Below, one piece after another: positions 26,100 through 36,931 of a DNA stretch of 64,000 nt. Position 1 is the stretch's first letter. Each line of letters begins with the position of its first letter. The stretch is from CATQHW01 sp965215345. Lineage in GTDB: Bacteria; Spirochaetota; Spirochaetia; SZUA-6; Bin103. Below the pieces are notes generated by a model. That model worked only from the letters and a program-made list of their open reading frames with translations. It made no database searches and had not been told where the DNA came from. Made by a program: the position numbers and the translations under genes. The stretch covers positions 1,426,001 through 1,490,000 of the forward strand of contig CBDCDL010000002.1 in the NCBI GenBank assembly GCA_965215345.1, written 5' to 3'.

Positions 26100-26841
26100 A
26101 AATTTACTTCTTGAGGCGATGAGGAGTGGCGCGGTGAGAGCGTCGGCTCTCGCCTCGGCCGTGCTCTTGGGGTTGATGGCTTCCGACGGCACGACGCCGA
26201 AAACAGAGGAGCCGGTCACGCCGGAAACGGCCAAACCGCCTGAAACATGGAGTTCCGTCTTCAACCTGGATGTCACCAAGGTGTTCCAGGATGTGACCTG
26301 GAGTGAGTCGTTGTCGCGGTATGTGGCGGTCGGCTACGTCCGCGGTATCGGCGGAGTCATCATGTACAGCGCGGACGGAAATAGCTGGACGGAGGCAGAT
26401 AGAACTGCGGAGGAGCTGAGCGATGTAACCTGGAGCGAATCGATAGGGCGTTTCGTCGCCGTTGGAACGGAAGGTTTCCTCGTCCACAGTAGCGACGGGA
26501 TTAGCTGGTCTGAGGCGGTGAGCGGAACGTCATACTGGCTCGGAGGGGTCGCCTGGGGCGAGTCGGCGGGACGGTTCGTCGCCGTTGGAAGGGACGGGAT
26601 TGTCGTGCACAGCAGTGACGGAAATAGCTGGCACGCGAATCAACCGTTTCTCGATTCAGGAGCACTTCGGGGCGTAACATGGAGTGAATCACTATCGCGG
26701 TTCGTGGCCGTCGGATACGATTACGAGCGCTCATTCCCTGTGATTGCCTACAGTGACGACGGCGCCACCTGGTCGATGGCGGTGTCTGTCCCGGGCAGCC
26801 GAGGCGAAGAGCTCTACAGCGTTGTCTGGAGCGAACCCTTA

Positions 26842-28116
26842 GGGCCTAGCGCGAAATAACCGATACACTATGAGTGGATGTCGAGACGTTGCGAACGAAG
26901 TACGAAGCGCTCGCGCCGGTGCTGAACGAGCGCACGCGTCGGCTGTGGGCGGCCGCCGAAGCCGAAGCGGTCGGCCGCGGCGGCATCGCCATGGTCGCGC
27001 GTGCCACCGGCATGTCACGCACGCGCATCGCACGCGGCATCGAGGAACTCAGATCCGACGATCGGTTGGAGTCAGGCCGTACGCGGCGCGCTGGCGGAGG
27101 TCGCAAGCGTGCCGTGGACACCGACCCGACGCTGGTCTCGGACTTGGACGCGTTGCTGGAGCCCATCACCGCCGGGGAGCCCGACGACAGTCCCCTGCGC
27201 TGGACCTCCAAGAGCGTGAGCAAGCTCACCGCCGAGTTGCAGGCACTGGGGCATGCGGTGGGTCGTCGCGTCGTCAACGAGCTGTTGCACCACCTCGGCT
27301 ACACGCTGCAGGCGAATCGCAAGAGCACCGAAGGAACCCAGCACCCGGACCGCGACGCGCAATTCAACTACCTCAACGAGCAGGTGCGAGGCGCCCAGGA
27401 GCAGGGCCATCCGGTCATTTCAGTAGACACCAAGAAGAAGGAACTGATCGGGGAGTTCAAGAACGGCGGCCGGGAGTGGCGAGCGAAGGGCGACCCGGAG
27501 CAGGTGAAGGTGCACGACTGCGTCGTCCCGGACAATGGCAAGGCCATTCCCTACGGCGTCTACGACCTGAGCCGCGACGAGGGCTGGGTCAGCGTGGGGA
27601 TCGATCACGACACGGCTCACTTCGCGGTGAACGCGATCCGCAGATGGTGGAACCGCATGGGGCGTGCCGCCTACGGTGGTACGGGCCACTTGGTGATCAC
27701 CGCCGATGCCGGCGGCAGCAACAGCCCACGAACGCGACTGTGGAAGTGGGAGTTGCAGCGCTTTGCGAATCGCACCGGATTGACGATCACGGTCTGCCAC
27801 TATCCGCCGGGGACCAGCAAATGGAACCGCATCGAGCACCGGCTGTTCTCCTACATCGCCATGAACTGGCGCGGCAAGCCGCTGGTCAGCTTGGCTACCG
27901 TGGTCAATCTGATCGGCGCCACGACCACACGCAGCGGCCTGCGGGTGCGCTCGGAGATCGATACGCGCTCGTACCCTCAAGGGGTGAAGGTGACCGAGGA
28001 GCAAATGCAGCGCATCAATCTTTCACGGCACGAGTTTCACGGCGACTGGAACTATACGATCGAGCCGATATCCGTCAGCTCAATCACAAGTGTATCACTT
28101 GTTTCGCGCTAGGCCC
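26842..28116 (+). mobile_element. ISAzo13-family insertion sequence
   Basis: About 1275 bp. The ends GGGCCTAGCGCGAAA and TTTCGCGCTAGGCCC are perfect inverted repeats over 15 bp, and GATACACT/AGTGTATC extends them further in. TTA is duplicated at 26839-26841 and 28117-28119. Deleting the element with one TTA restores the host frame, which fixes the boundaries. The transposase appears intact, so the insertion is probably recent. Confidence 0.88.
26874..28112 (+). CDS. ISAzo13-family transposase
   Basis: 412 residues. The catalytic core reads VISVDTKKKELIGEFKNGG, then AIPYGVYDL, GIDHDTAHFAVNAIRRWW, HLVITADAGGSNSPRTRLWK and HYPPGTSKWNRIEHRLFSYI. These are the hallmark blocks of ISAzo13 transposases, with acidic residues in the expected DDE places. 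The N-terminal HTH (GGIAMVARATGMSRTRIARG) binds the ends. A GTG at 26874, 32 bp inside the left end, is the likely start. The stop lies within the right inverted repeat. No frameshift or missing block is seen. Confidence 0.93.
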   Translation: MDVETLRTKYEALAPVLNERTRRLWAAAEAEAVGRGGIAMVARATGMSRTRIARGIEELRSDDRLESGRTRRAGGGRKRAVDTDPTLVSDLDALLEPITAGEPDDSPLRWTSKSVSKLTAELQALGHAVGRRVVNELLHHLGYTLQANRKSTEGTQHPDRDAQFNYLNEQVRGAQEQGHPVISVDTKKKELIGEFKNGGREWRAKGDPEQVKVHDCVVPDNGKAIPYGVYDLSRDEGWVSVGIDHDTAHFAVNAIRRWWNRMGRAAYGGTGHLVITADAGGSNSPRTRLWKWELQRFANRTGLTITVCHYPPGTSKWNRIEHRLFSYIAMNWRGKPLVSLATVVNLIGATTTRSGLRVRSEIDTRSYPQGVKVTEEQMQRINLSRHEFHGDWNYTIEPISVSSITSVSLVSR

Positions 28117-29072
28117 TTAGGGCGGTTTGTCGCCGTCGGCGAAATCGCATTGCACAGTCCTGACGGGCATAGCTGGTCTCAGTCGACCGGTAATGTGGAT
28201 GGCCATTTTCTCGATATTGCGTGGAGCGGAACGCTTTCACGGCTCGTCATGGTTGGGCGGAAGTGGGACTCCGGCGCACACACAAATGTGATCGCCTACA
28301 GCGACGACGGGGATACCTGGTCGATGGCGGGGTCAATCCCTGCTAACGGGGTGCGGGTTCCGGGGCAGGCTGGACTTGATGGAGTTTCGTGGAGTGGAGC
28401 GCTATCGCGCTTCGTCGCCGTTGCGTGGGACGGGTTCATCTGGCACAGCACCGACGGTGAGAGTTGGGTAGAGGTATCAGACTTCATGGACCACAGCAGG
28501 AGACTCGAGGCGGTCGCCTGGAGCGAGTCGCTGTCGCGCTTCGTCGCCGTTGGCTACGACCGTGACGACCGCGCCTTGATCGCCTACAGTGACGACGGGT
28601 CCGTTTGGTCACAGGCCGTATCAAGTGCATCGGAGCCTCTCTACGACGTTGCCTGGAGCGATTCGCTGTCCCGTTTCGTGGCTGGCGGATGGAACGGGAC
28701 AATCATGTACAGCGACGACGGAAGAGCTTGGACCATGGCGTCCCTCCAGCGGCGCTTCCACGAGGTACGAACTCGAAGGAATCGCGTGGAGCGATTCGCT
28801 TTCTCGTTTCGTCGCTGTCGGGGACAACGATGGGATCATCTACAGCGATGACGGAGATCAGTGGTACCGGGGGGCGTCGTTGGTTCTCGGCGAAGACTTG
28901 TACCTGAGGGATGTCACTTGGGGTGGGTCGCACTTCGTCGCAGTCGGCAACGACGGTGTCATCCTGCACAGCGCCGATGGAAAGGAGTGGACTGCAGTGG
29001 GTGCTACCGGATCGGAACATCGTCTGACGGGCGTCACGTGGAGCGATGCGCTGTCGCGTTACGTTGCCGTAG

Positions 29073-31167
29073 CCCAAGTTTAACACTCGCGCAGGCGATT
29101 TCAGGAAGTTGGAGTGATTTCCGCGAATCTATGGGGGGCTCTGCCTCCAAAATGGGCTGATCGGCCGAAGTAGTGCCATAATAGTCAGCGAGGCCATTGA
29201 CCGCCTCTTGCCGGCTATCTACCTTCAGTCAGCCATGTTCGTGCGCCGCACTCAGACCCGAGCCACCGCCAACGGCGACCGCTACTTTACCTATCGCTTG
29301 GTGCGTTCTGAACGCCGCGGCACCCACGTCCGGCAGCGCACCCTGCTCAATCTCGGCCGCCACTTCTCGCTTCCTCACGCCGATTGGCCGCTGCTGTGCT
29401 CGCGCATCAATCAACTGCTAAGCCCCCAAGATGAGCTGCTGTCCACCGATATTCGCCCGCCCATCGAGCGGGAAGCACAACGGATCGCCGCGCAGTTGAT
29501 CGCCCGTCAAGTGCCGCTGCACGCGGCCTCCTCTGCGGAGCACAGCGCTGGCGAAAGCGAGTTCCACAGCGTCGACGTCGCTTCTCTGCAACTGCTGCGG
29601 CCACGCAGCGTCGGCGTCGAACAGGTCGGCCTATGGGCCATGCAGCAGGTGCAGTTGATCCCGTTGCTCAACAGGTTGGGTCTGAGCGGCCCGCAGCGCG
29701 CTGCGGCGGTCGGCTCCATCATCGCCCGCATGGCCGCGCCCGGCTCCGAACGGGCCACCTATCGCTGGTTGCAGCAGTGCAGCGCCTTGGGCGAACTGCT
29801 GCAGGTGGACTTCGAGACCATGAGCATGATGCAGTTGTACCGCGCCTCCGACGCGCTGGTCGGCCAGCAACAGGCGATCGAACAGCATCTGTTCAAGCAA
29901 GTGACGGATCTGTTCTGCCTGGGAACGACTGTCACGTTATATGACCTGACCAACTCCTATTTCGAGGGGGAGGCGGCAGATCAGCCGCTGGCCCAGCGCG
30001 GTCATTCCAAGGAGAAGCGCAGCGATTGTCCGCTGCTGACCTTGGATCTGGTGCTGGACGGCAGCGGGTTCGTGCGTCGCAGCGAGGTATTGGCTGGCAA
30101 TGTCGTCGAACAGGATGTCCTGCAAGGGGTGCTCAAGCGCCTGCAGGTGCCTGACCACGCGCTGCTCGTGATGGATTGCGGGGCGGCCACCGAGAAGAAT
30201 CTGCAATGGCTGCGGGAGCAGGGATACCGGTATTTGGTGGTGAGTCGCGAGCGCACCCGAAGATTTGATGCCGAGGCGGCGCTGCGCCTGCAGACGGCCT
30301 CACGGCAGGAGATACAGGTGCAGATGGTGCGGTCGGAGGACGGCGCCGAAGTGCGCCTGTACTGCTACTCGGAGGCTCGGCACGGCAAGGAGCAGGCGAT
30401 GCTGAAACGGGCTACCGAGCGCTTCGAGAAGCACCTGCAGGAGCTGCACGAAGGACTGTCCCGGCCGCAGACGCACAAGAAGACCGAAAGGATCTGGCAG
30501 CGCATCGGGCGCCTGAAGACCAACAGCAGCGGTGCGGCTCAGCATTACCATATCGAGGTGGTTACCGATAAGAGCGGCGAGAAGGCCACCGCCATCAAGT
30601 GGGAACAACGCCCGGTTGCCGGTTCGAAGCTGACCCATCCGGGGGTGTACTGCCTGCGCAGCAACCAGACCGACTGGGATGCCGAGACGATGTGGCGTAC
30701 CTCCATCACGCTGACCGATCTGGAGGCGGTGTTTCGATCCCTGAAGTCCGAGCTGGGGTTGCGGCCGATCTTCCACCAGAAGCCGGATCGCGCCAATGGT
30801 CATCTGTTCATTACCGTGCTGGCCTATCAGTTGGTGCAGGTGATCCGACGCCGCTTGCGCGAGCACGGCGAGCACGCCTCATGGCGCACGGTGCGCAGCA
30901 TCCTCGCCGGCCAGCAGCGCGTCACGGCCACCTTTCGCCGTGCTGACGGTCGCACCCTGCACGTGCGCAAGGCGACCGAGGCCGAGCCAGCCCAGCGTGC
31001 GATCTACGATGCGTTGGGAGCTGATCCGGCCCCCGGTGGGATCAGGACGGTGCTCGCAGAGTAGCGATGCTCACCAGTTGCGCAGCGAATGTAGTGCCAC
31101 CCGCCGATATGAGACCTTCTAATTCATGCACCCGTAGCAGGATATGTTTCAGCCCGTTAAACTTGGG
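29073..31167 (+). mobile_element. IS1634-family insertion sequence
   Basis: About 2095 bp, bounded by CCCAAGTTTAAC at the left and its inverse GTTAAACTTGGG at the right. GTAG is duplicated at 29069-29072 and 31168-31171. Removing the element and one GTAG reconstructs the last codons and stop of the propeller gene. It carries one transposase gene of IS1634 (IS4-superfamily) type in the same orientation as the host gene. Confidence 0.88.
29235..31064 (+). CDS. IS1634-family transposase
   Basis: About 609 residues from the ATG at 29235. The N-terminus FVRRTQTRATANGDRYFTYR and RQRTLLNLGRHFSLPHADWP are typical of IS1634 transposases. The central DDE region has TVTLYDLTNSYFEGEA (first Asp), LLVMDCGAATEKNLQWL (second Asp) and, near the C-terminus, SLKSELGLRPIFHQ with the Glu, followed by HLFITVLAYQLVQVIRRRL. 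All catalytic blocks are in one frame, so it may still be active. An in-frame start at 29208 is possible but lacks family similarity. Confidence 0.93.
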   Translation: MFVRRTQTRATANGDRYFTYRLVRSERRGTHVRQRTLLNLGRHFSLPHADWPLLCSRINQLLSPQDELLSTDIRPPIEREAQRIAAQLIARQVPLHAASSAEHSAGESEFHSVDVASLQLLRPRSVGVEQVGLWAMQQVQLIPLLNRLGLSGPQRAAAVGSIIARMAAPGSERATYRWLQQCSALGELLQVDFETMSMMQLYRASDALVGQQQAIEQHLFKQVTDLFCLGTTVTLYDLTNSYFEGEAADQPLAQRGHSKEKRSDCPLLTLDLVLDGSGFVRRSEVLAGNVVEQDVLQGVLKRLQVPDHALLVMDCGAATEKNLQWLREQGYRYLVVSRERTRRFDAEAALRLQTASRQEIQVQMVRSEDGAEVRLYCYSEARHGKEQAMLKRATERFEKHLQELHEGLSRPQTHKKTERIWQRIGRLKTNSSGAAQHYHIEVVTDKSGEKATAIKWEQRPVAGSKLTHPGVYCLRSNQTDWDAETMWRTSITLTDLEAVFRSLKSELGLRPIFHQKPDRANGHLFITVLAYQLVQVIRRRLREHGEHASWRTVRSILAGQQRVTATFRRADGRTLHVRKATEAEPAQRAIYDALGADPAPGGIRTVLAE

Positions 31168-31212
31168 GTAGGGCACGGCGTGGTACTGGCGAGTCCGTAG
31201 TCGTCAGCCTTG

Positions 31213-31242
31213 GCCCGGCCGATCGGCGGTCATCGGCCGGGC
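31213..31242. terminator. Strong hairpin between convergent units, probable bidirectional terminator
   Basis: GCCCGGCCGAT and ATCGGCCGGGC pair perfectly over 11 bp around an 8-nt loop. It lies 12 bp after the stop of the broken propeller gene and 12 bp after the dppB stop on the other strand. There is no T-run on either side, so termination efficiency is uncertain, but the position fits. Confidence 0.55.
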
Positions 31243-31254
31243 TCCCTGCGCTAG

Positions 31255-32246
31255 CTAGTCGTAGCGGATGCGGGGGTCGAGCATGGCCAGGGCGATGTCG
31301 GCCAGCAGGTTCCCGATCAGGAGGAAGATCGCGTAGAACTGCAGGATGCTGGCCGCCATGAAGATGTCCTCGCCGAGCACCGCCTCCAGCAGGAGCGGGC
31401 CGGCGGTGGGCAGATTGAGGACGATCGACGTGATCGCTTCGCTGGACAGCAGAGTCGGCAGCGTCATGCCCAGGCTGCTCACGAACGGGTTGAAGGCGAT
31501 CCGCACGGCGTGGCGGCGGGTGACGATTCGCTCCTTGACGCCCTTGGAACGCGCTGTGGTGACGTAGGGCTCCCCCAGCACGTCGAGCAGGTTGCCGCGC
31601 ATCACCCGGATGGTGCCGGCGGTGCCGGCCGTGCCGATCACGATGATCGGAATCCACAGGTTCCTGATGAAGTCCAGCACCCTCATGACGCTCCAGGGGG
31701 CGTCCTGATACGCCGGTGAGAACATGCTCCCCACGGGCATCCCGAAGGTGAACAGGGCGAACACCATGAGCGCCAGCGCAAGGAAGAAATTGGGGATGGA
31801 CAGGCCCACGAAGCCGACGAAGGTGGCGACGTAGTCGCGGATGGTGTTCTTGTGGAGCGCCACGTAGATCCCGATGGGAATGCCGATGCCCCAGGTGAAG
31901 ATCAGGGAGGCGATGGAGATGATGAAGCTCAGCAACAGGCGGCTGCCGAGCAGCTCGGCGACGGGCCGCTGGTAGGTGAACGAGATGCCCATGTCGCCCA
32001 TGGTGAAGTTGCGGATCCAGATCAGGTACTGCTGCCACTTGGGCTTGTCGAGGCCGAAGTGGACGCTGAAGTTCTCCACCATCTGCATGGCGGCCTCCGT
32101 GCGGATGCCCGAGCGCTGCTCCTGCAGCTCCGCCAGCATGTTGGTCAGGTAGTCGCCGGGAGCGATCTGGATGGTGATGAAGATGATCAGCGACAGCAGG
32201 AAGTAGGAGACGATCATCGACAGGAACCGCCGCAGCAGGAAGACCT

Positions 32247-32250
<4 letters not shown>
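31255..32250 (-). CDS. ABC transporter permease, peptide/nickel/oligosaccharide type (DppB-like)
   Basis: 331 residues with about six membrane segments. The N-terminus LRRFLSMIVSYFLLSLIIFI, then QIAPGD, is the DppB/OppB signature, and the EAA loop is seen in EPYVTTARSKGVKERIV. It would form half of the channel with the DppC-like protein. Its ATG overlaps the stop of the upstream ATPase gene (ATGA), and it is the last gene of a five-gene coupled run. This family carries peptides, nickel or oligosaccharides; the coupled glycoside hydrolase tips the balance towards sugars. Confidence 0.9.
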
Positions 32251-33276
<1,026 letters not shown>

Positions 33277-33287
<11 letters not shown>

Positions 33288-34299
33288 CGCCGCCCTCTTC
33301 GCAGAGCCAGCAGGACACGGTGTGGTCGGGGCCGACCGCGGTGAACTCCGGCTGGGTCCGGCACCGGTCGGTGGCGTGGGCGCAGCGCGGCGCGAACGGA
33401 CACCCCTCGATGACGGTCATGGGATCGGGCACCGAGCCCGTGATCGCCTCCAGCTTGGACTTGGGAGCGGTGGCCATGGACGGCACCGACCGGAACAGCG
33501 CCTGCGTGTAGGGATGCCGGGGATGGGCGAACAGCTCGGCCACGGGCGCCTGTTCCATGATCCGGCCCAGGTACATGACGATCACGTCGTCGGCCATCTG
33601 CGCGATGACGCCCAGGTCGTGGGTGATGAACAGGATGGACATGTGGTACTCGGCCTGCAGGTCCCTGAGGAGGCGGAGGATCTGCGCCTCGATGGTCACG
33701 TCCAGGGCAGTGGTCGGCTCGTCGGCGATCAGCAGCCGGGGCCTGCAGGACAGCGCCATGGCGATCATGGCCCGCTGCCGCATGCCGCCGCTCAACTGGT
33801 AGGGGTACTCGTCCACCCGCTGCGCGGGGTCGGGCATGCCGACGCGGCGCAGCATTTCCGTCGCGTACTCCCTGGCTTCCGCCTTGTTCATGTCCAGGTG
33901 GATGAGCACGCTCTCGGCGATCTGGTAGCCGATGGTGTAGATGGGGCTCAGCGTGCGCATCGGCTCCTGGAAGACCATCGCGATCTCCTTGCCCCTGATC
34001 TCGCGGATCGTGCGGCCCTTGGGCGGGACCCGCGCCAGGTCGACGACCTCGTGCTCCCGGTGCAGGGCGATCGATCCGCCCTCGATGCGTCCCGGCGGGC
34101 TCGGCACCAGGCGCAGGATGGTCGCAGCGGTCACGCTCTTGCCGCAGCCGCTCTCGCCGACGATGCCGACGGTGCGGTTGGTGCCGATGTCGAAGCTCAC
34201 GCCGTCGACGGCGCGCACGATGCCGTCATCGGTGTGGAAATAGGTGCGCAGGTCCCTGACTTCGAGCAGCTTTCGGCTTCCGGAAGGGTCTGCGGCCAT
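33277..34299 (-). CDS. ABC transporter ATP-binding protein (DppD/OppD-like)
   Basis: About 340 residues from the ATG at 34299, which lies 4 bp after the permease stop; a start at 34329 in the same frame is possible. Walker A GESGCGKSVTAATIL, signature LSGGMRQRAMIAMAL, Walker B LLIADEPTTALD and FITHDLGVI are present. The C-terminal CPFAPRCAHATDRC cluster marks the oligopeptide/dipeptide subfamily. It would form a heterodimer with the DppF-like ATPase. Confidence 0.92.
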
Positions 34300-34303
34300 G
34301 GGA

Positions 34304-35419
34304 TCACGTCGCGAACGGATCGGCGGCATCGCGCAATCCGTCGCCGAAGAAGTTGTAACAGAGCACGACCAGGATGATCATGAGCCCGGGAATGGCCAGC
34401 CACAGGTGGTGGACCAGCGCCTGCACGTTCTGGGCGTCCTTCAGCATCACCCCCCAGCTCGTCAGCGGCGGCGTGATGCCGATTCCCAGGAAGCTCAGGC
34501 TGCTCTCTCCGAGGATCGTGCCCGGAATGGCCAGCGTGGCGACGACGATGATGTGGCTGAGGGAGCCGGGCAGGAGGTGCTTGTTGATGATCCGCCAGTG
34601 GCTGGAGCCGACGACGCGGGCCGCCATCACGTATTCCTCCTGGCGGTAGGCCAGCACCTTGCCGCGCACCACCCGCGCCAGGCTGCCCCAGCCGATGAGC
34701 GACAGGATGACCACCACGCCGAGATAGACGAACCCCGACGGCCAGGTGACCGGGATGGCGGCCGATAGGGCGATCCACAGCGGTATCTGCGGAAAGGAGA
34801 TCAACAGCTCGATGATCCGCTGGATGGCGTTGTCCACCATCCTGCCGAAGTAGGCGGAGGCCACCCCCAGGATCGATCCCAGGACGATGGTGATCAGGGT
34901 GCCCGCCAGCGGGACCGACAGGCTCACCTGCGCGCCCGTCCAGACCCGCGACAGGATGTCCCTGCCCAGGGTGTCCGTGCCCCACAGGAACAGCGTCGCT
35001 CCCTCGTCCACCCCGAACAGCCGCACGCTCATCGGGATGAAGCCGATCAGCTTGTAGGGCTCCGAGGCGACGAAGAAGCGGATCGGGTACTTCGTGGTCG
35101 GGACTTCCCGGTAGGAGATCGCCAGGGTGGTCATGTCGATGCTCCGTTCGCGGGCGTAGACGAACGGACGCGCAAGCCTGCCATCCTCGTCCCTGAAGTG
35201 GACCTTCTGCGGAGGGGCGAACTTGAAGGTGACGTGGAACTCGTCGTGGTGGTAGGCGCTGAAGAACGGGGCCAAGAGGGCGATGAAGTAGAGGACGGCC
35301 AGGATCACGCCGCTGACGACCGCCAGCCGGTTCTTGCTGAAGCGGCGCCACATGAGCGCACGGACGCTCCGAATCGAGGCGGCCTCCGCGATCGTGGTCT
35401 GGAGCGCCGCCTGGCTCAT
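34304..35419 (-). CDS. ABC transporter permease (DppC/OppC-like)
   Basis: 371 residues. The N-terminal OppC region (ALMWRRFSKNRLAVVSGVIL) is followed by a long extracytoplasmic loop and about five further membrane segments. The EAA loop is YVMAARVVGSSHWRIINKHLLP. The loop after the first helix is longer than in short DppC proteins, as seen in sugar and peptide importers with large ligands. Its start overlaps the glycoside-hydrolase-like gene by four bases (ATGA). Confidence 0.9.
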   Translation of the reverse strand: MSQAALQTTIAEAASIRSVRALMWRRFSKNRLAVVSGVILAVLYFIALLAPFFSAYHHDEFHVTFKFAPPQKVHFRDEDGRLARPFVYARERSIDMTTLAISYREVPTTKYPIRFFVASEPYKLIGFIPMSVRLFGVDEGATLFLWGTDTLGRDILSRVWTGAQVSLSVPLAGTLITIVLGSILGVASAYFGRMVDNAIQRIIELLISFPQIPLWIALSAAIPVTWPSGFVYLGVVVILSLIGWGSLARVVRGKVLAYRQEEYVMAARVVGSSHWRIINKHLLPGSLSHIIVVATLAIPGTILGESSLSFLGIGITPPLTSWGVMLKDAQNVQALVHHLWLAIPGLMIILVVLCYNFFGDGLRDAADPFAT

Positions 35420-36918
35420 CGCCCCCCCTTGACCAGCACCTCGACCTCGTGAAGCACGACGTCGTCCCGCGTTCCGGGGGCGCTCCGCGTGAGCCGCAGG
35501 CCCAGGTGGTTGTCACCGTACACGGCGGGCGGCGAGCCCAGGGCGAAGCGGCACACCGGGAGCCGACGCCCGGCGTCCGGCCACTCGCAGCGGATCGACT
35601 CCGGAGCGACTCGTTGGCCGTTGACGTCGATCTCGATCTCGTCGCCGGGCACGATCGCGGGCCGGCAGAGCAGCTCCGCGCGCGAACCTTCCGGCAGGTG
35701 TTCGCACAGGCGGAAGCGGATCTGCCCGCGCGCTGCCGGCTCATCCCGCGGCAGCACGATCTCTTCCGCCCGGTAGGGGAAGTCGCCCTTGTATCCCGCC
35801 CGCCGGCCGGCGTTGGACCCCCAGATCGGATAGAAGGCGTAGTGGCGGTCGTGCGCGGCGACCCGCTCCGGGTCGCGCAGCGTCCGCAGCATCGGGAAGC
35901 GGGCGACATCGAAGACGTTCTGAGTCGAGAACCCGTCGGCTCCGGCGCCGTAGAAGTTCCGCACCGCCGCGCAGTAGTGCTCGGGCATCTGCGTCAGGTC
36001 GCGGTGGTCGTAGCCCAGCCACTCCTGCACCTGCGGATACACGGAGCAGTCCGTGTCGCGGGCCAGCCGCACGAACTCCTCGAAGCGGGGATTGGGATCG
36101 GTGAAGCCGATGTCGCCGGGGACGACGTAGTCGATCAGCCGGTCGCCGATCCAGACCGGGATGTCGAACCCCATGCGCAGGCACCCGTCCAGGTGCTGGA
36201 GCACGCGCACGCCCAGCAGGAGCCGCCGGCCCCGCGTGGCCCCGACCGCGTCCAGCATCCCGCGCACCCGGCGCACGAAGCCGGTGAGGATCGCGTGGCT
36301 CCGCTCCGCTTCGCCCAGGGGGAAGCACGCGGGCAGGCGGGTGAAGTTGAACTCGATGCCGTCCACGTCGAAGCGGGTGGTGACCTCCTCCATGACCGCG
36401 AACAGGAAGTCGCGGACCTCCTCCTCGGCGTAGTTGAGCGCGCATCCCAGCTCGTAGCTGCGCGGGTCGGTGGTCCGCTTCGACGAGGGGGCGTACCCCC
36501 TGAGGATCCAGTGCGGCTTGTCCTGCGCCAGCCTGGCGAACCAGTCGGCGTTGTGGCCGTGGCGGTCGTTCATCCGAAAGCCGGCGACGAGCTCGATGCC
36601 GTGCCGGTGGCACTCCTCGGCGTAGACCTCGATCGGCATCACGCCGTCGTCCATCATCGGCGCCAGCCGCTGGTGGTGGGGGCGGGCGTCCCACTCGCAC
36701 GACTCCCCGCGCCACCAGTGGCTCCAGCCCTGGCTGAAGACCTCCTGCACCACGGTGTCGATCGCCTGCGCCTCGGCGTAACGGCGCACGACCCCGCGCA
36801 GATCGTCCGGCGTCGCGCGGCCCTCGGTCATGAAGCGCGTGGTGTTGGACGGGTCGCTGCAGTAGACGACGCGGCGCGTCCCCCGTGGTTTCAGCGAGCC
36901 CAGCGCGAAGTCGGCCAT
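35416..36918 (-). CDS. Putative glycoside hydrolase, TIM-barrel (GH10-like / COG1649-like)
   Basis: 500 residues without a signal peptide. An N-terminal barrel has VYAEECHRHGIELVAGFRMN near residue 100, an active-site-like FDVDGIEFNFTRLPACF near residue 190, and YVVPGDIGFTDPNPRFEE. The C-terminal 110 residues, from about EIVLPRDEPA, look like a beta-sandwich. This layout is seen in uncharacterised family-10-like glycosylhydrolases of the COG1649 sort. A strong AAGGAGG precedes the ATG. The 3' end overlaps the DppC-like gene, so hydrolase and transporter are made together. Absence of a signal suggests action on imported oligosaccharides. Substrate unknown. Confidence 0.6.
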   Translation of the reverse strand: MADFALGSLKPRGTRRVVYCSDPSNTTRFMTEGRATPDDLRGVVRRYAEAQAIDTVVQEVFSQGWSHWWRGESCEWDARPHHQRLAPMMDDGVMPIEVYAEECHRHGIELVAGFRMNDRHGHNADWFARLAQDKPHWILRGYAPSSKRTTDPRSYELGCALNYAEEEVRDFLFAVMEEVTTRFDVDGIEFNFTRLPACFPLGEAERSHAILTGFVRRVRGMLDAVGATRGRRLLLGVRVLQHLDGCLRMGFDIPVWIGDRLIDYVVPGDIGFTDPNPRFEEFVRLARDTDCSVYPQVQEWLGYDHRDLTQMPEHYCAAVRNFYGAGADGFSTQNVFDVARFPMLRTLRDPERVAAHDRHYAFYPIWGSNAGRRAGYKGDFPYRAEEIVLPRDEPAARGQIRFRLCEHLPEGSRAELLCRPAIVPGDEIEIDVNGQRVAPESIRCEWPDAGRRLPVCRFALGSPPAVYGDNHLGLRLTRSAPGTRDDVVLHEVEVLVKGGR

Positions 36919-36931
36919 GTGATCCTCCTTT

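Larger units (their letters stand above)
26119..31200 (+). pseudogene. Second beta-propeller repeat protein, disrupted by two insertion sequences and a frameshift
   Basis: Coding pieces are 26119-26841, 28120-29072 and 31172-31200. Joined without the ISAzo13-like and IS1634-like elements and one copy of each target duplication, they read WSEPL|GRFVAVG across the first junction and RYVAV|GHGVVLASP-stop across the second. The latter matches the intact paralogue's end (RYVAVGTNGTIVVSP). A one-base insertion near 28738-28745 also shifts the frame, between GRAWTMA and SSGASTRYELEG. The ancestral product would be about 567 residues with about 11.5 repeats of the W-S-E-S-L-S-R-F-V-A-V-G type. The N-terminus (MRSGAVRASALASAVLLGLM) looks like a signal peptide but has no lipobox Cys. 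It may have lost its promoter to the ISL3 element 20 bp upstream. Confidence 0.85.
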
